From Ramlibacter sp. (GTDB taxonomy: Bacteria > Pseudomonadota > Gammaproteobacteria > Burkholderiales > Burkholderiaceae), in NCBI GenBank assembly GCA_014376915.1, contig JACMQP010000051.1, forward strand, positions 1 to 12,243: a stretch of 12,243 bases of DNA. Direction: 5' to 3'. Of the stretch, positions 6,665 to 12,243 are shown piece by piece. The notes under the pieces are model-generated. The model made no database searches and was not told the origin of the DNA. It saw nothing but the letters and a program-made list of their open reading frames with translations. How positions within the stretch are numbered: the first letter of the stretch is position 1; every line of letters begins with the position of its first letter. The translations under genes and the position numbers were made by a program.

Positions 6665-7588
6665 TCAGCCGGCGTTCCAGAATTCCGTCTGGCCGTAACT
6701 GTGCTTGAGGAAGTCGATCCACAGCCGCACCCGCAGCGGGAGGTGCTTGCGCTGCGGGAACACCGCGTAGATGCCGTTGGCCGGGGCCGCAAATTCGGCC
6801 AGCACCTGCAGCAGCCGGCCCGCGGCGATCTCGCTTTCCACCTCCCAGGTGCTGCGCCAGGCGATGCCCCAGCCGCCCAGGCACCAGTCGTGCAGCACCT
6901 GGCCGTCGGAGCAGTCGAGCGGACCGGCCGGCTTGAAGTGGATGAGCTCCTCGCCCTTGGCGTTGCGCGGCACCCGGAACGCCCAGCCCCGGGTCTGCGA
7001 AGCATCGCTCGACAAGGTCAGGCAGGCGAAGCGGGCCAGCTCGCTCGGGTGGCCAGGCGTGCCGTGCTTTGCCAGGTAGGCCGGCGTCGCCACGCACAGG
7101 CGCCGGTTGTCGGCCAGCCGCACGCTCACCAGCGACGAATCCGGCAGGTCGCCGACCCGCACCGCGCAGTCGAAGCCCTCGCCCGCAAGGTCGACCACCC
7201 GGTCGCTCAGGTTGAGCGAAATCGTGACGTCACCATGCAGCTCGCGAAAGCGCGGCACCAGCGGCGCGACGTGGCGGCGGCCGAAACCGGCCGGCGCGGT
7301 GATCCGCAGATGGCCGCTGGCCTTGACCCCTCCCGCACTGACGCTGGCCTCGGCATTGGCGAAATCCGCCAGCAGCCGCTGGCAGTCCTCCAGGAAAGCG
7401 CTGCCCTCGTGCGTCAGGCTGAGGCGGCGCGTGGTGCGCACCAGCAGCTTGACGCCCAGCCGCTCCTCCAGCGCATCGAGCCGCCGTCCCATGATCGCCG
7501 GCGCCACACCTTCGGCCCTGGCTGCGGCGGTCAGGCTGCCGCGGGTTGCGACCGAAACGAAAGATTCGAGCTGCTTGAGTTTGTCCAT
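6665..7588 (-). CDS. LysR-family transcriptional regulator
   Basis: DNA-binding regulator of 307 residues, normal family length. The N-terminal winged helix-turn-helix (1-60) contains MDKLKQLESFVSVA, GSLTAAARAEGVAPAIMGRRLDALEERLGV split over the recognition region, and LLVRTTRRLSLTHEG. The rest is the periplasmic-binding-like effector domain (about 90-295). The ATG begins the invariant LysR opening. There is no Shine-Dalgarno; a GATAAT hexamer is 5 bases before the ATG. It is divergent from the Bug-type binding protein gene, the classic layout in which the regulator controls its neighbour and itself. Half-sites in the spacer overlap where its -35 would be, consistent with autorepression. The effector is unknown, probably an organic acid or its CoA thioester. 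Confidence 0.94.
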   Translation of the reverse strand: MDKLKQLESFVSVATRGSLTAAARAEGVAPAIMGRRLDALEERLGVKLLVRTTRRLSLTHEGSAFLEDCQRLLADFANAEASVSAGGVKASGHLRITAPAGFGRRHVAPLVPRFRELHGDVTISLNLSDRVVDLAGEGFDCAVRVGDLPDSSLVSVRLADNRRLCVATPAYLAKHGTPGHPSELARFACLTLSSDASQTRGWAFRVPRNAKGEELIHFKPAGPLDCSDGQVLHDWCLGGWGIAWRSTWEVESEIAAGRLLQVLAEFAAPANGIYAVFPQRKHLPLRVRLWIDFLKHSYGQTEFWNAG

Positions 7589-7593
7589 CGGGC

Positions 7594-7599
7594 ATTATC
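7594..7599 (-). promoter_or_regulatory. Putative lysR -10 element
   Basis: GATAAT on the minus strand (5 of 6 to TATAAT) sits 5 bases before the lysR ATG. The -35 position has no good match and overlaps the half-site array. It would start transcription at or within one base of the start codon. Confidence 0.4.
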
Positions 7600-7602
7600 T
7601 GC

Positions 7603-7648
7603 AACCAGGTTCCGAATCAGGGCCTGGTTCATGGCGTTTAGCCTGATT
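7603..7648. promoter_or_regulatory. Candidate LysR operator: four AAYCAGG half-sites
   Basis: Half-sites are AACCAGG at 7603-7609, AATCAGG at 7615-7621, CCTGGTT at 7623-7629 and CCTGATT at 7642-7648. The first and third, and the second and fourth, are perfect 7-bp inverted pairs. The middle two form a 15-bp near-palindrome with one mismatch. They lie between the divergent lysR and Bug-type starts, so the LysR protein is the obvious candidate ligand. The repeats are read directly; binding is inferred. Confidence 0.55.
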
Positions 7649-7689
7649 GCCCCACTGACTGAGCGGTTCGGCCGCCAGCCTGCAGCACT

Positions 7690-7695
7690 TACCAT
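7690..7695 (+). promoter_or_regulatory. Weak putative -10 of the Bug-type gene
   Basis: TACCAT matches the -10 consensus at 4 of 6 positions and would give a leader of about 36 bases. The position 17 bases upstream (TTCGGC) is a poor -35, as expected if an activator such as the adjacent LysR is required. The half-site array ends about 40 bases upstream. Confidence 0.25.
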
Positions 7696-7737
7696 CGCCT
7701 GCTGCACCCACAGCAACCCGTCATCCGGAGACACCCC

Positions 7738-8715
7738 ATGAACAAACGCCATCTGCTGCACGTCAGCGCACTCGCCGCGGCCGGCCTGCTGCTGTCCAGC
7801 GTCGGCCAGGCCCAGGACTTTCCGCCCAGAAAGCCCGTCACGCTGGTGGTTGGCTTCGCGGCCGGCGGCGCCGCCGATGCGGCCGCACGCCTGATCGCGA
7901 GGAAGCTGGGCGAGAACATCGGCCAGACCGTGATCGTCGAAAACAAGGCCGGCGCCGGCGGCAATATCGCGCACCAGCAGGTCGCCAGCGGCCCGACCGA
8001 TGGCTCGATGCTGCTGCTCGGCTCGATCGGGCCGCTCACGATCGCGCCGCACATGATGAAGCTGCCTTATGACCCGTTCAAGGACCTGGCGCCGGTGTCG
8101 GGCGGGGTGTACTTCCCGAACGTGCTGGTGGTCAACGCCCATTCGGGCATCAAGAACCTGCCCGATTTCGTGGCACTGGCCAAGACCAAGCCCGACGCCG
8201 TGAGTTTTGCCTCGACCGGCTCCGGATCGGCGTCACACCTGGCAGGGGAGTTGTTCGCGCAGCGCACCGGCACCGAGATGCTGCACGTGCCGTATCGCGG
8301 CGGCGCGCCCGCCATGCAGGACCTGCTGGGCGGCCGCTTCACCGGTTACTTCGCGGCGCCGCCGACGGCGTTGCCGCAACTGGAGGCGGGCAAGCTGGTG
8401 GCGCTCGCCACCACCGGACCGACCCGTCCTGCCTACCTGCCCAACATTCCCACTGTCGCCGAGTCCGGCTACCCCGGCTTCGAAGCGCTCAACTGGTATG
8501 CCTTCGTCGCACCTGGCAAGACGCCGGCGCCGCTGCTCGATCGCTGGAACCAGGAAATGGTCAAGGTGCTGAACGACGCCACCGTGCGCGACGCGCTGGC
8601 CAAACTCGGACTCACGCCGCACCCGACTTCGCGCGCCGAACTCAGCGACTTCATGAAGAAGGAATCGGCCAAGTGGGGCGCGATCGTGCGCGATCGCAAA
8701 ATCACCGCAGAATGA
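7738..8715 (+). CDS. Bug/TctC-type tripartite tricarboxylate transporter substrate-binding protein
   Basis: A periplasmic solute-binding protein of 325 residues, usual for the family. The signal peptide is 1-25 (cleavage after VGQA). The mature part starts FPPRKPVTLVVGFAAGGAAD, then VIVENKAGAGGNIAHQQVA, HVPYRGGAPAMQDLLGGR and PTVAESGYPGF, all diagnostic of Bug proteins. These bind carboxylates such as organic diacids, aromatic acids or amino acids and deliver them to TctAB-type membrane parts; no TctA or TctB gene is in the window, so it is an orphan receptor here. GGAG is 7 bases before the ATG. It is divergent from lysR and converges on a CoA-transferase, pointing to an organic acid activated as a CoA thioester. 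The substrate cannot be read from sequence. Confidence 0.95.
   Translation: MNKRHLLHVSALAAAGLLLSSVGQAQDFPPRKPVTLVVGFAAGGAADAAARLIARKLGENIGQTVIVENKAGAGGNIAHQQVASGPTDGSMLLLGSIGPLTIAPHMMKLPYDPFKDLAPVSGGVYFPNVLVVNAHSGIKNLPDFVALAKTKPDAVSFASTGSGSASHLAGELFAQRTGTEMLHVPYRGGAPAMQDLLGGRFTGYFAAPPTALPQLEAGKLVALATTGPTRPAYLPNIPTVAESGYPGFEALNWYAFVAPGKTPAPLLDRWNQEMVKVLNDATVRDALAKLGLTPHPTSRAELSDFMKKESAKWGAIVRDRKITAE
8680..8697 (+). repeat. Hairpin at the 3' end of the Bug-type gene
   Basis: GCGATCG and CGATCGC form a 7-bp inverted repeat with a TGCG loop inside the last coding codons, 16 bases before the end of the stop codon. No T-run follows on either strand, so it is not an intrinsic terminator. It may stabilise the 3' end or slow converging transcription. 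Confidence 0.3.
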
Positions 8716-8721
8716 GCACGG

Positions 8722-9927
8722 TCATGCAGAAAGGTCCGCGATGACGTGGTTCGCGCGCAGCGACGCGATGTCCGCGTCGCTGTAGCCGACCTCGCGCAAA
8801 AGCGCCTCGGTGTGCTCCCCGAGCCGCGGCGGGTTCAGGCGCAGTCCGGGACGCGCGCCATCGAGCGTGAGCGGCAGCAGCGGCACGCGGGTTTCGCGCC
8901 CGTCCGGCAGCGTGAGTGGCGCGAGGCCACCGGTACGGTTCAAGTGCGGGTCGTCGAACAGGTCCTGCGGTCGCGTGATCGGTGCGAACGGCAGGCCGTT
9001 CTTCTCGAACACGGCGCTCAGATCGGCGGCGCTGCGGTCGGCCAGTTGCGAGCGCAGCAACGGGATCAGCCACTCGCGAGCCCGCACCCGGTCGTTGTTG
9101 GTGGCCAGGCGCGGGTCGCCCCTGAGGGCGTCCAGGCTGAAGGCCTTGCAGAAGATCGCCCACTGGGTGTCGCTGACCACAGCCAGGAAGATCTGCTCGC
9201 CGCCCTGCACCGTGAAGACGTCGTAGATCGCCCAGGCCGAGATCCGGCTGGGCATCGGGTCGGCCGGTTTGCCGGTGACGGCGAACTGCATCATGTGCTG
9301 CGCCACCAGGAAGACGTTGTTCTCGAACAGCGCGCTCTGCACTTCCTGGCCTTTGCCGGTCTTCTCGCGCTGGGCCAGAGCCGCCATGGCGCCGATGGCA
9401 CCGAACATGCCGCCCATGATGTCGTTGACGCTGGTGCCGGCGCGCAAGGGGTCGCCGGCCCGGCCCGTCATGTAGGCGAGGCCGCCCATCATCTGCACCA
9501 CTTCATCGAGCGCGGTGCGATGGTCGTACGGACCGGGCAGGAAGCCCTTGTGGCTGACGTAGATCAGTCGCTCGTTGAGTTTGCGCAGCGCGTCGTAGTC
9601 CAGGCCCAGCTGCTTCATCGTGGAAAGCTTGAAGTTCTCGCTGACGATGTCGGCAGTGGCGATCAACCGCAGCGCCGCTTCCTTGCCCTCGGGCGTCCGC
9701 AGGTCGAGGGCGACGCTCTTCTTGTTGCGGTTGAACATGGCGAAAAACCCGGCGCCGGAGCCGAGCAGCCGGCGCGTGTTGTCGCCCGCGACCGGCTCGA
9801 TCTTGATCACCTCGGCGCCGAGGTCGGCGAGCACCATGCCGCAGGTCGGACCCATCACCATGTGCGTGAACTCGACGACGCGGATGCCCGCGTAGGGCAA
9901 GGTCGACGGGTCGCGGGTTTCAGCCAT
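8722..9927 (-). CDS. CaiB/BaiF family (class III) CoA-transferase
   Basis: Moves CoA between acyl-CoA thioesters and free carboxylates in the cytosol. The protein has 401 residues, normal length. The opening GIRVVEFTHMVMGPTCGMVLADLGAEVIKIE, broken here at VVEF/ADLGAEVIKIEP, is the family signature, followed by NRNKKSVALDL. The catalytic aspartate is D169 in SVNDIMGGMFG, the same number as in formyl-CoA transferase. AALAQREKTGKGQ and the late RPQDLFDDPH complete the fold. GGAG lies 6 bases before the ATG. Its stop is 6 bases from the stop of the convergent Bug-type gene, so the two make tail-to-tail transcripts. The acyl substrate is unknown. Co-location suggests it activates the acid taken up by the neighbouring receptor. 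Confidence 0.94.
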   Translation of the reverse strand: MAETRDPSTLPYAGIRVVEFTHMVMGPTCGMVLADLGAEVIKIEPVAGDNTRRLLGSGAGFFAMFNRNKKSVALDLRTPEGKEAALRLIATADIVSENFKLSTMKQLGLDYDALRKLNERLIYVSHKGFLPGPYDHRTALDEVVQMMGGLAYMTGRAGDPLRAGTSVNDIMGGMFGAIGAMAALAQREKTGKGQEVQSALFENNVFLVAQHMMQFAVTGKPADPMPSRISAWAIYDVFTVQGGEQIFLAVVSDTQWAIFCKAFSLDALRGDPRLATNNDRVRAREWLIPLLRSQLADRSAADLSAVFEKNGLPFAPITRPQDLFDDPHLNRTGGLAPLTLPDGRETRVPLLPLTLDGARPGLRLNPPRLGEHTEALLREVGYSDADIASLRANHVIADLSA

Positions 9928-10045
9928 GGAAAACTCCTTGCACGAAGCCCTCGGGCAGGCCGGCGTTCAGCGGCAGCAGCTTGGCCGGCAAGAAGGAGGC
10001 GGCCCCGACCTCGCTGATCAGGGCACTGAAGGACGTGGATGTCAT
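9920..10045 (-). CDS. Unassigned 41-residue open frame overlapping the CoA-transferase start
   Basis: ATG at 10043-10045 opens a 41-residue frame beginning MTSTSFSALISEVGAA, whose TGA overlaps the first eight bases of the CoA-transferase gene (ATGGCTGA). Third positions are mostly G or C until the Shine-Dalgarno region of the next gene, as in real genes here, but both strands are GC-rich and this is weak evidence. No ribosome site precedes it. I do not recognise the peptide. It could be a leader peptide coupled to the CoA-transferase, a remnant of a lost gene, or chance. Confidence 0.2.
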   Translation of the reverse strand: MTSTSFSALISEVGAASFLPAKLLPLNAGLPEGFVQGVFHG

Positions 10046-10129
10046 CGTTGCGCTCGCGGTGTCATTCTTTGATGGCCACCTGCGCCGGCGCGCCGCACTG
10101 AAACATGCCGCGCTGGAGGCGGCAGCCGG
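9928..10129. other. 202-base spacer between creA and the CoA-transferase gene
   Basis: Apart from the 41-codon frame and the Shine-Dalgarno GGAG before the CoA-transferase, I see a small stem (TGCCGC/GCGGCA, 10106-10124) after creA without a real T-run. The slightly AT-richer patch at 10060-10075 could contain the CoA-transferase promoter, but no clear -35/-10 pair is visible. Confidence 0.4.
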
Positions 10130-10606
10130 TCACTTCAGCGGCAGGACGGTGCCGGCGGGCAGCGGCACGGCGGTGACGCTGTTCTGCGGATAGCCTTCGA
10201 TCACCCGGTCCGAATACGTCAGGTACACCAGCGCATTGCGCTTGGCGTCCACCATGCGGATCACGCGCAGTTTCTTGAACACCAGCGAGATGCGCTCGTT
10301 GAACATTTCTTCCTGCTTGTCCAGCTTGCCGGCGGTGAAGGCGATCGGGCCGGTCTGGCGGCAGGCGATCGAGGCCTCGGCCCGATCCTCGGCGAGACCG
10401 AAGGCGCCCTTGATGCCACCCGTCTTGGCGCGCGACACATAGCAGGTGATGCCGGACACCTTTGGATCGTCATAGGCGTCGACCACGATTTTGTGGTCGG
10501 GGCCGATCAGCTTGAAGACGGTGTCGACTTCGCCGATCTGTTCGGCGCCGGACTGGCCGCAGGCCGCCAGCAGCAGCGTGAGGGAGGGAAGCAGGTGATT
10601 TTTCAC
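10130..10606 (-). CDS. creA: CreA family lipoprotein
   Basis: A 158-residue protein of the CreA family, whose molecular function is not established. The core [23 protein letters not shown], seen here from [16 protein letters not shown] onward, with [40 protein letters not shown] and a late AVPLP, tracks E. coli CreA closely. The N-terminus [16 protein letters not shown] is a short lipoprotein signal with lipobox LAAC (lipid on C16), whereas E. coli CreA has an ordinary signal peptide, so this one is probably membrane-anchored. The start is GTG, without a Shine-Dalgarno; a TACAGT hexamer is six bases upstream, suggesting a leaderless message. It lies 55 bases after the ABC ATPase gene. The creBCD genes are not here. 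Confidence 0.93.
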   Translation of the reverse strand: MKNHLLPSLTLLLAACGQSGAEQIGEVDTVFKLIGPDHKIVVDAYDDPKVSGITCYVSRAKTGGIKGAFGLAEDRAEASIACRQTGPIAFTAGKLDKQEEMFNERISLVFKKLRVIRMVDAKRNALVYLTYSDRVIEGYPQNSVTAVPLPAGTVLPLK

Positions 10607-10612
10607 CCGCCC

Positions 10613-10618
10613 ACTGTA
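10613..10618 (-). promoter_or_regulatory. Putative creA -10 element
   Basis: TACAGT on the minus strand (4 of 6 to TATAAT, keeping the key T-A-T positions) places +1 on the G of the GTG start at 10606. No good -35 is visible. Alternatively creA is read from the upstream ABC transporter genes. Confidence 0.3.
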
Positions 10619-10661
10619 CCGCGTGCGCTGCCCGGCGCGGCGCAGGCCCGACCCGGCGACC

Positions 10662-11432
10662 TCAATGCGTCAGCACCTGGCCCAGGAAGGTCTTCAGGCG
10701 CGGGCTCTGCGGATTGCCGAAAAAGTCGGCGGGCGGCGCGACCTCGATGACCTGCCCCTGGTCCATGAAGATCACCCGGTCGGCGACCCTCCTCGCGAAC
10801 CCCATCTCGTGCGTGACGATCATCATCGTCATGCCTTCCGCGGCCAGGCTCTCCATCGTCTGCAGCACCTCGTTGACCATTTCGGGGTCGAGCGACGCCG
10901 TCGGTTCGTCGAACAGCACCACCTGCGGCCGTGTGCACAGGGTGCGGGCGATCGCCACCCGTTGCTGCTGGCCGCCGGAGAGCTGGGCCGGATGCTTGTC
11001 GGCCTGGTCCAGCAGCCCCACCCGCTCCAGGTAGTGCATGGCGCGCTCATGGGCTTCGCGCCGGCTCACGCCGCCGCCCCAAACCGGACCCACCGTCAGA
11101 TTCTGCAACGCCGTCATGTGCGGAAACAGGTTGAACTGCTGGAACACCATGCCGACCCGCCGGTTCACCGCCAGCCGGGCGGCGCGCGTGATTTCATCGG
11201 CGCCGACCTCGACGCCGCAGACCTGCAGCCGGCCCTGCTGGAACGGTTCGAGCAGGTTCACGGTGCGCACCAGGGTGGACTTGCCTGAACCGGACGGCCC
11301 GCAGATGACGATCCGTTCGCCGGCCGCCACCTGCAGTTCGATGTCGCGCAGTGCGTGGTAGCGGTCGTACCACTTGTTGATGCCGTGCATCTGCACCACT
11401 GGGTCGCCCGATACCGGAGAAGAATGAGTCAT
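10662..11432 (-). CDS. Polar amino-acid ABC transporter ATP-binding protein (AapP/GlnQ type)
   Basis: Powers an amino-acid importer from the cytoplasmic face. The protein has 256 residues. Walker A is GPSGSGKST (45-53), the Q-loop is [10 protein letters not shown] (97-105), the signature is LSGGQQQR (151-158), Walker B is [13 protein letters not shown] (172-184) and the switch histidine is H208 in [14 protein letters not shown] and the [14 protein letters not shown] stretch mark the polar amino-acid subfamily (GlnQ, HisP, AapP). The family usually reads [16 protein letters not shown] is a mild variant. ATG at 11430-11432 begins the protein 17 bases after the permease stop; no clear Shine-Dalgarno is seen. 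It shares a transcript with the permease; the binding protein and second permease are expected to the right of the window. Confidence 0.95.
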   Translation of the reverse strand: MTHSSPVSGDPVVQMHGINKWYDRYHALRDIELQVAAGERIVICGPSGSGKSTLVRTVNLLEPFQQGRLQVCGVEVGADEITRAARLAVNRRVGMVFQQFNLFPHMTALQNLTVGPVWGGGVSRREAHERAMHYLERVGLLDQADKHPAQLSGGQQQRVAIARTLCTRPQVVLFDEPTASLDPEMVNEVLQTMESLAAEGMTMMIVTHEMGFARRVADRVIFMDQGQVIEVAPPADFFGNPQSPRLKTFLGQVLTH

Positions 11433-11449
11433 GGAAGATGCGAGGGCAT

Positions 11450-12243
11450 TCAGCGCCTGGTCTCCAGCCGGCGGCTGAAGCGCGACAGGCTGTAGCAGAC
11501 TGCAAGATAAACGACGGCGAGAAAGACGTGGCCGGACGTCAGGATGTTGGACTCCCCGACCCAATCGGGCGACTTTGCGCCATTTTCCACCGCGCCCAGC
11601 AGGTCGTTGACGCCGATCACCGACAGCAAGGTGGTTTCCTTGATGACCGCGATCATGATGTTCACCAGCGCCGGCACCACCGCCGTGACGGCCTGCGGGA
11701 GCACGACCAGCCGCAACGCAGCGAAGTCGCTCAGGCCGACCGTGGTCGCGGCCTCGAGCTGGCCGCGGCCGATGGCTTGCAGGCCGCCGCGAAACACCTC
11801 GGCCGCCATCGCGGCGTTGAACAGCGCGAATGCCACCAGGGCGCGGCTGAACAGGTCGATGTCCAGGCCCCTGGGCAGGAACATCGGCAGCAGCGTCGCA
11901 GCGATGAAGAGCACGGCCAGCAGCGGCACCGACCGCAGGCTTTCGACAAAGGTGGCACACAGCCAGCGCACGACCGGAAGCCGCGAGCGGCGCCCCAGCG
12001 CCAGGGCCAGCCCCAGCGGCAGGGCGGTGGCGAAGGTGGCAAGGGTGACCACCAGCGTGAGCAGCAGTCCGCCCCAGCGGGTGGGTGCGACGAACGGCAA
12101 CGGCCCGATCCCGATCAGCAGCACGAAGAAAGCGATCGGCAGGGCGACGAATCCGAGCAGCACGCGCTGCATGCTGGCCGTGTGGGAGCGCCGCACCACC
12201 CAGGTCCAGAACACGGCGAAGGCGGCGAAGCAGGCCCACGCGC
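11450..12243 (-). CDS. Polar amino-acid ABC transporter permease (AapM-like, 5' end outside window)
   Basis: Inner-membrane subunit of the importer whose ATPase follows. At least 264 residues are visible. The frame is open to the right edge and reads through a hydrophobic segment ([14 protein letters not shown]) before GTG 12212-12214, so the true start lies outside and that GTG is internal. Several membrane segments follow, with [15 protein letters not shown], the family's conserved entry to the permease core, and the EAA-type cytoplasmic loop [27 protein letters not shown] that docks on the ATPase (broken here for length as [13 protein letters not shown] and RLVVLPQA). The N-terminal extra membrane segments fit AapM/BztC-like permeases rather than the short GlnP type. 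Substrate is likely a glutamate/glutamine-like or general L-amino acid, unproven. Confidence 0.93.
   Translation of the reverse strand, partial: AWACFAAFAVFWTWVVRRSHTASMQRVLLGFVALPIAFFVLLIGIGPLPFVAPTRWGGLLLTLVVTLATFATALPLGLALALGRRSRLPVVRWLCATFVESLRSVPLLAVLFIAATLLPMFLPRGLDIDLFSRALVAFALFNAAMAAEVFRGGLQAIGRGQLEAATTVGLSDFAALRLVVLPQAVTAVVPALVNIMIAVIKETTLLSVIGVNDLLGAVENGAKSPDWVGESNILTSGHVFLAVVYLAVCYSLSRFSRRLETRR

Noticed and set aside
6482..7741. 419-codon open frame on the plus strand
   Set aside because: It starts out of frame inside psiF, runs through the psiF terminator and is antisense to lysR. Not a gene.
8746..10017. 423-codon open frame on the plus strand
   Set aside because: Antisense shadow of the CaiB-type CoA-transferase, which carries the family signature and catalytic aspartate.
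10106..10124. Stem after creA as a terminator
   Set aside because: Only 6 bp with a 7-base loop and a weak, interrupted T-run (TGTTTCAG) on the minus strand.

Overview
The window looks like chromosomal core sequence of a GC-rich betaproteobacterium, most likely order Burkholderiales and perhaps Comamonadaceae. This placement rests on the high GC content, the Bug-type (TctC-like) solute-binding protein beside a LysR regulator and a CaiB-type CoA-transferase, a DsbA/SPOR/ArgS block, and protein wording typical of that order. It is a judgement from sequence familiarity, not from a search. I see no prophage, insertion sequence, CRISPR array, rRNA or tRNA.

Left part (1-6169), all on the minus strand, so transcription runs right to left. 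The order of transcription is argS, a SPOR-domain FtsN-like membrane protein, dsbA, a strong intrinsic terminator, then a second unit of lptA, lptB and rpoN. rpoN runs off the left edge without its C-terminal RpoN box. argS/SPOR and lptA/lptB are each joined by a GTGA start/stop overlap. The first unit joins arginyl-tRNA charging with two envelope functions (division-type peptidoglycan binding and periplasmic disulfide formation). The second makes the bridge and the ATPase of the lipopolysaccharide transport machine, followed by sigma-54.

Middle part (6170-8715). A small secreted PsiF-repeat protein is divergent from argS on the plus strand and ends in a clear terminator. Next comes a minus-strand LysR regulator, divergent from a plus-strand tripartite-tricarboxylate-type binding protein. 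The 149-base gap between them holds four copies of a 7-base half-site (AAYCAGG) in two interleaved inverted pairs, a good operator candidate.

Right part (8722-12243), all minus strand. In order of transcription it contains a polar amino-acid ABC permease (5' end outside the window), its ATPase, a CreA-family lipoprotein, a 202-base gap with an unassigned 41-codon frame, and a CaiB/BaiF CoA-transferase converging on the binding protein with a 6-base gap. LysR, the binding protein and the CoA-transferase probably form a module for uptake and CoA activation of an unknown organic acid.

The most interesting signals are not new genes but start-site architecture and regulatory DNA. Three minus-strand genes (argS, lysR, creA) have a -10-like hexamer 5-6 bases before the start codon and no Shine-Dalgarno sequence, as expected for leaderless mRNAs. 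The LysR/Bug spacer has an ordered half-site array. A perfect 10-bp hairpin sits in the rpoN leader. lptA has its own promoter behind the dsbA terminator and lacks the usual kdsC-lptC neighbours.
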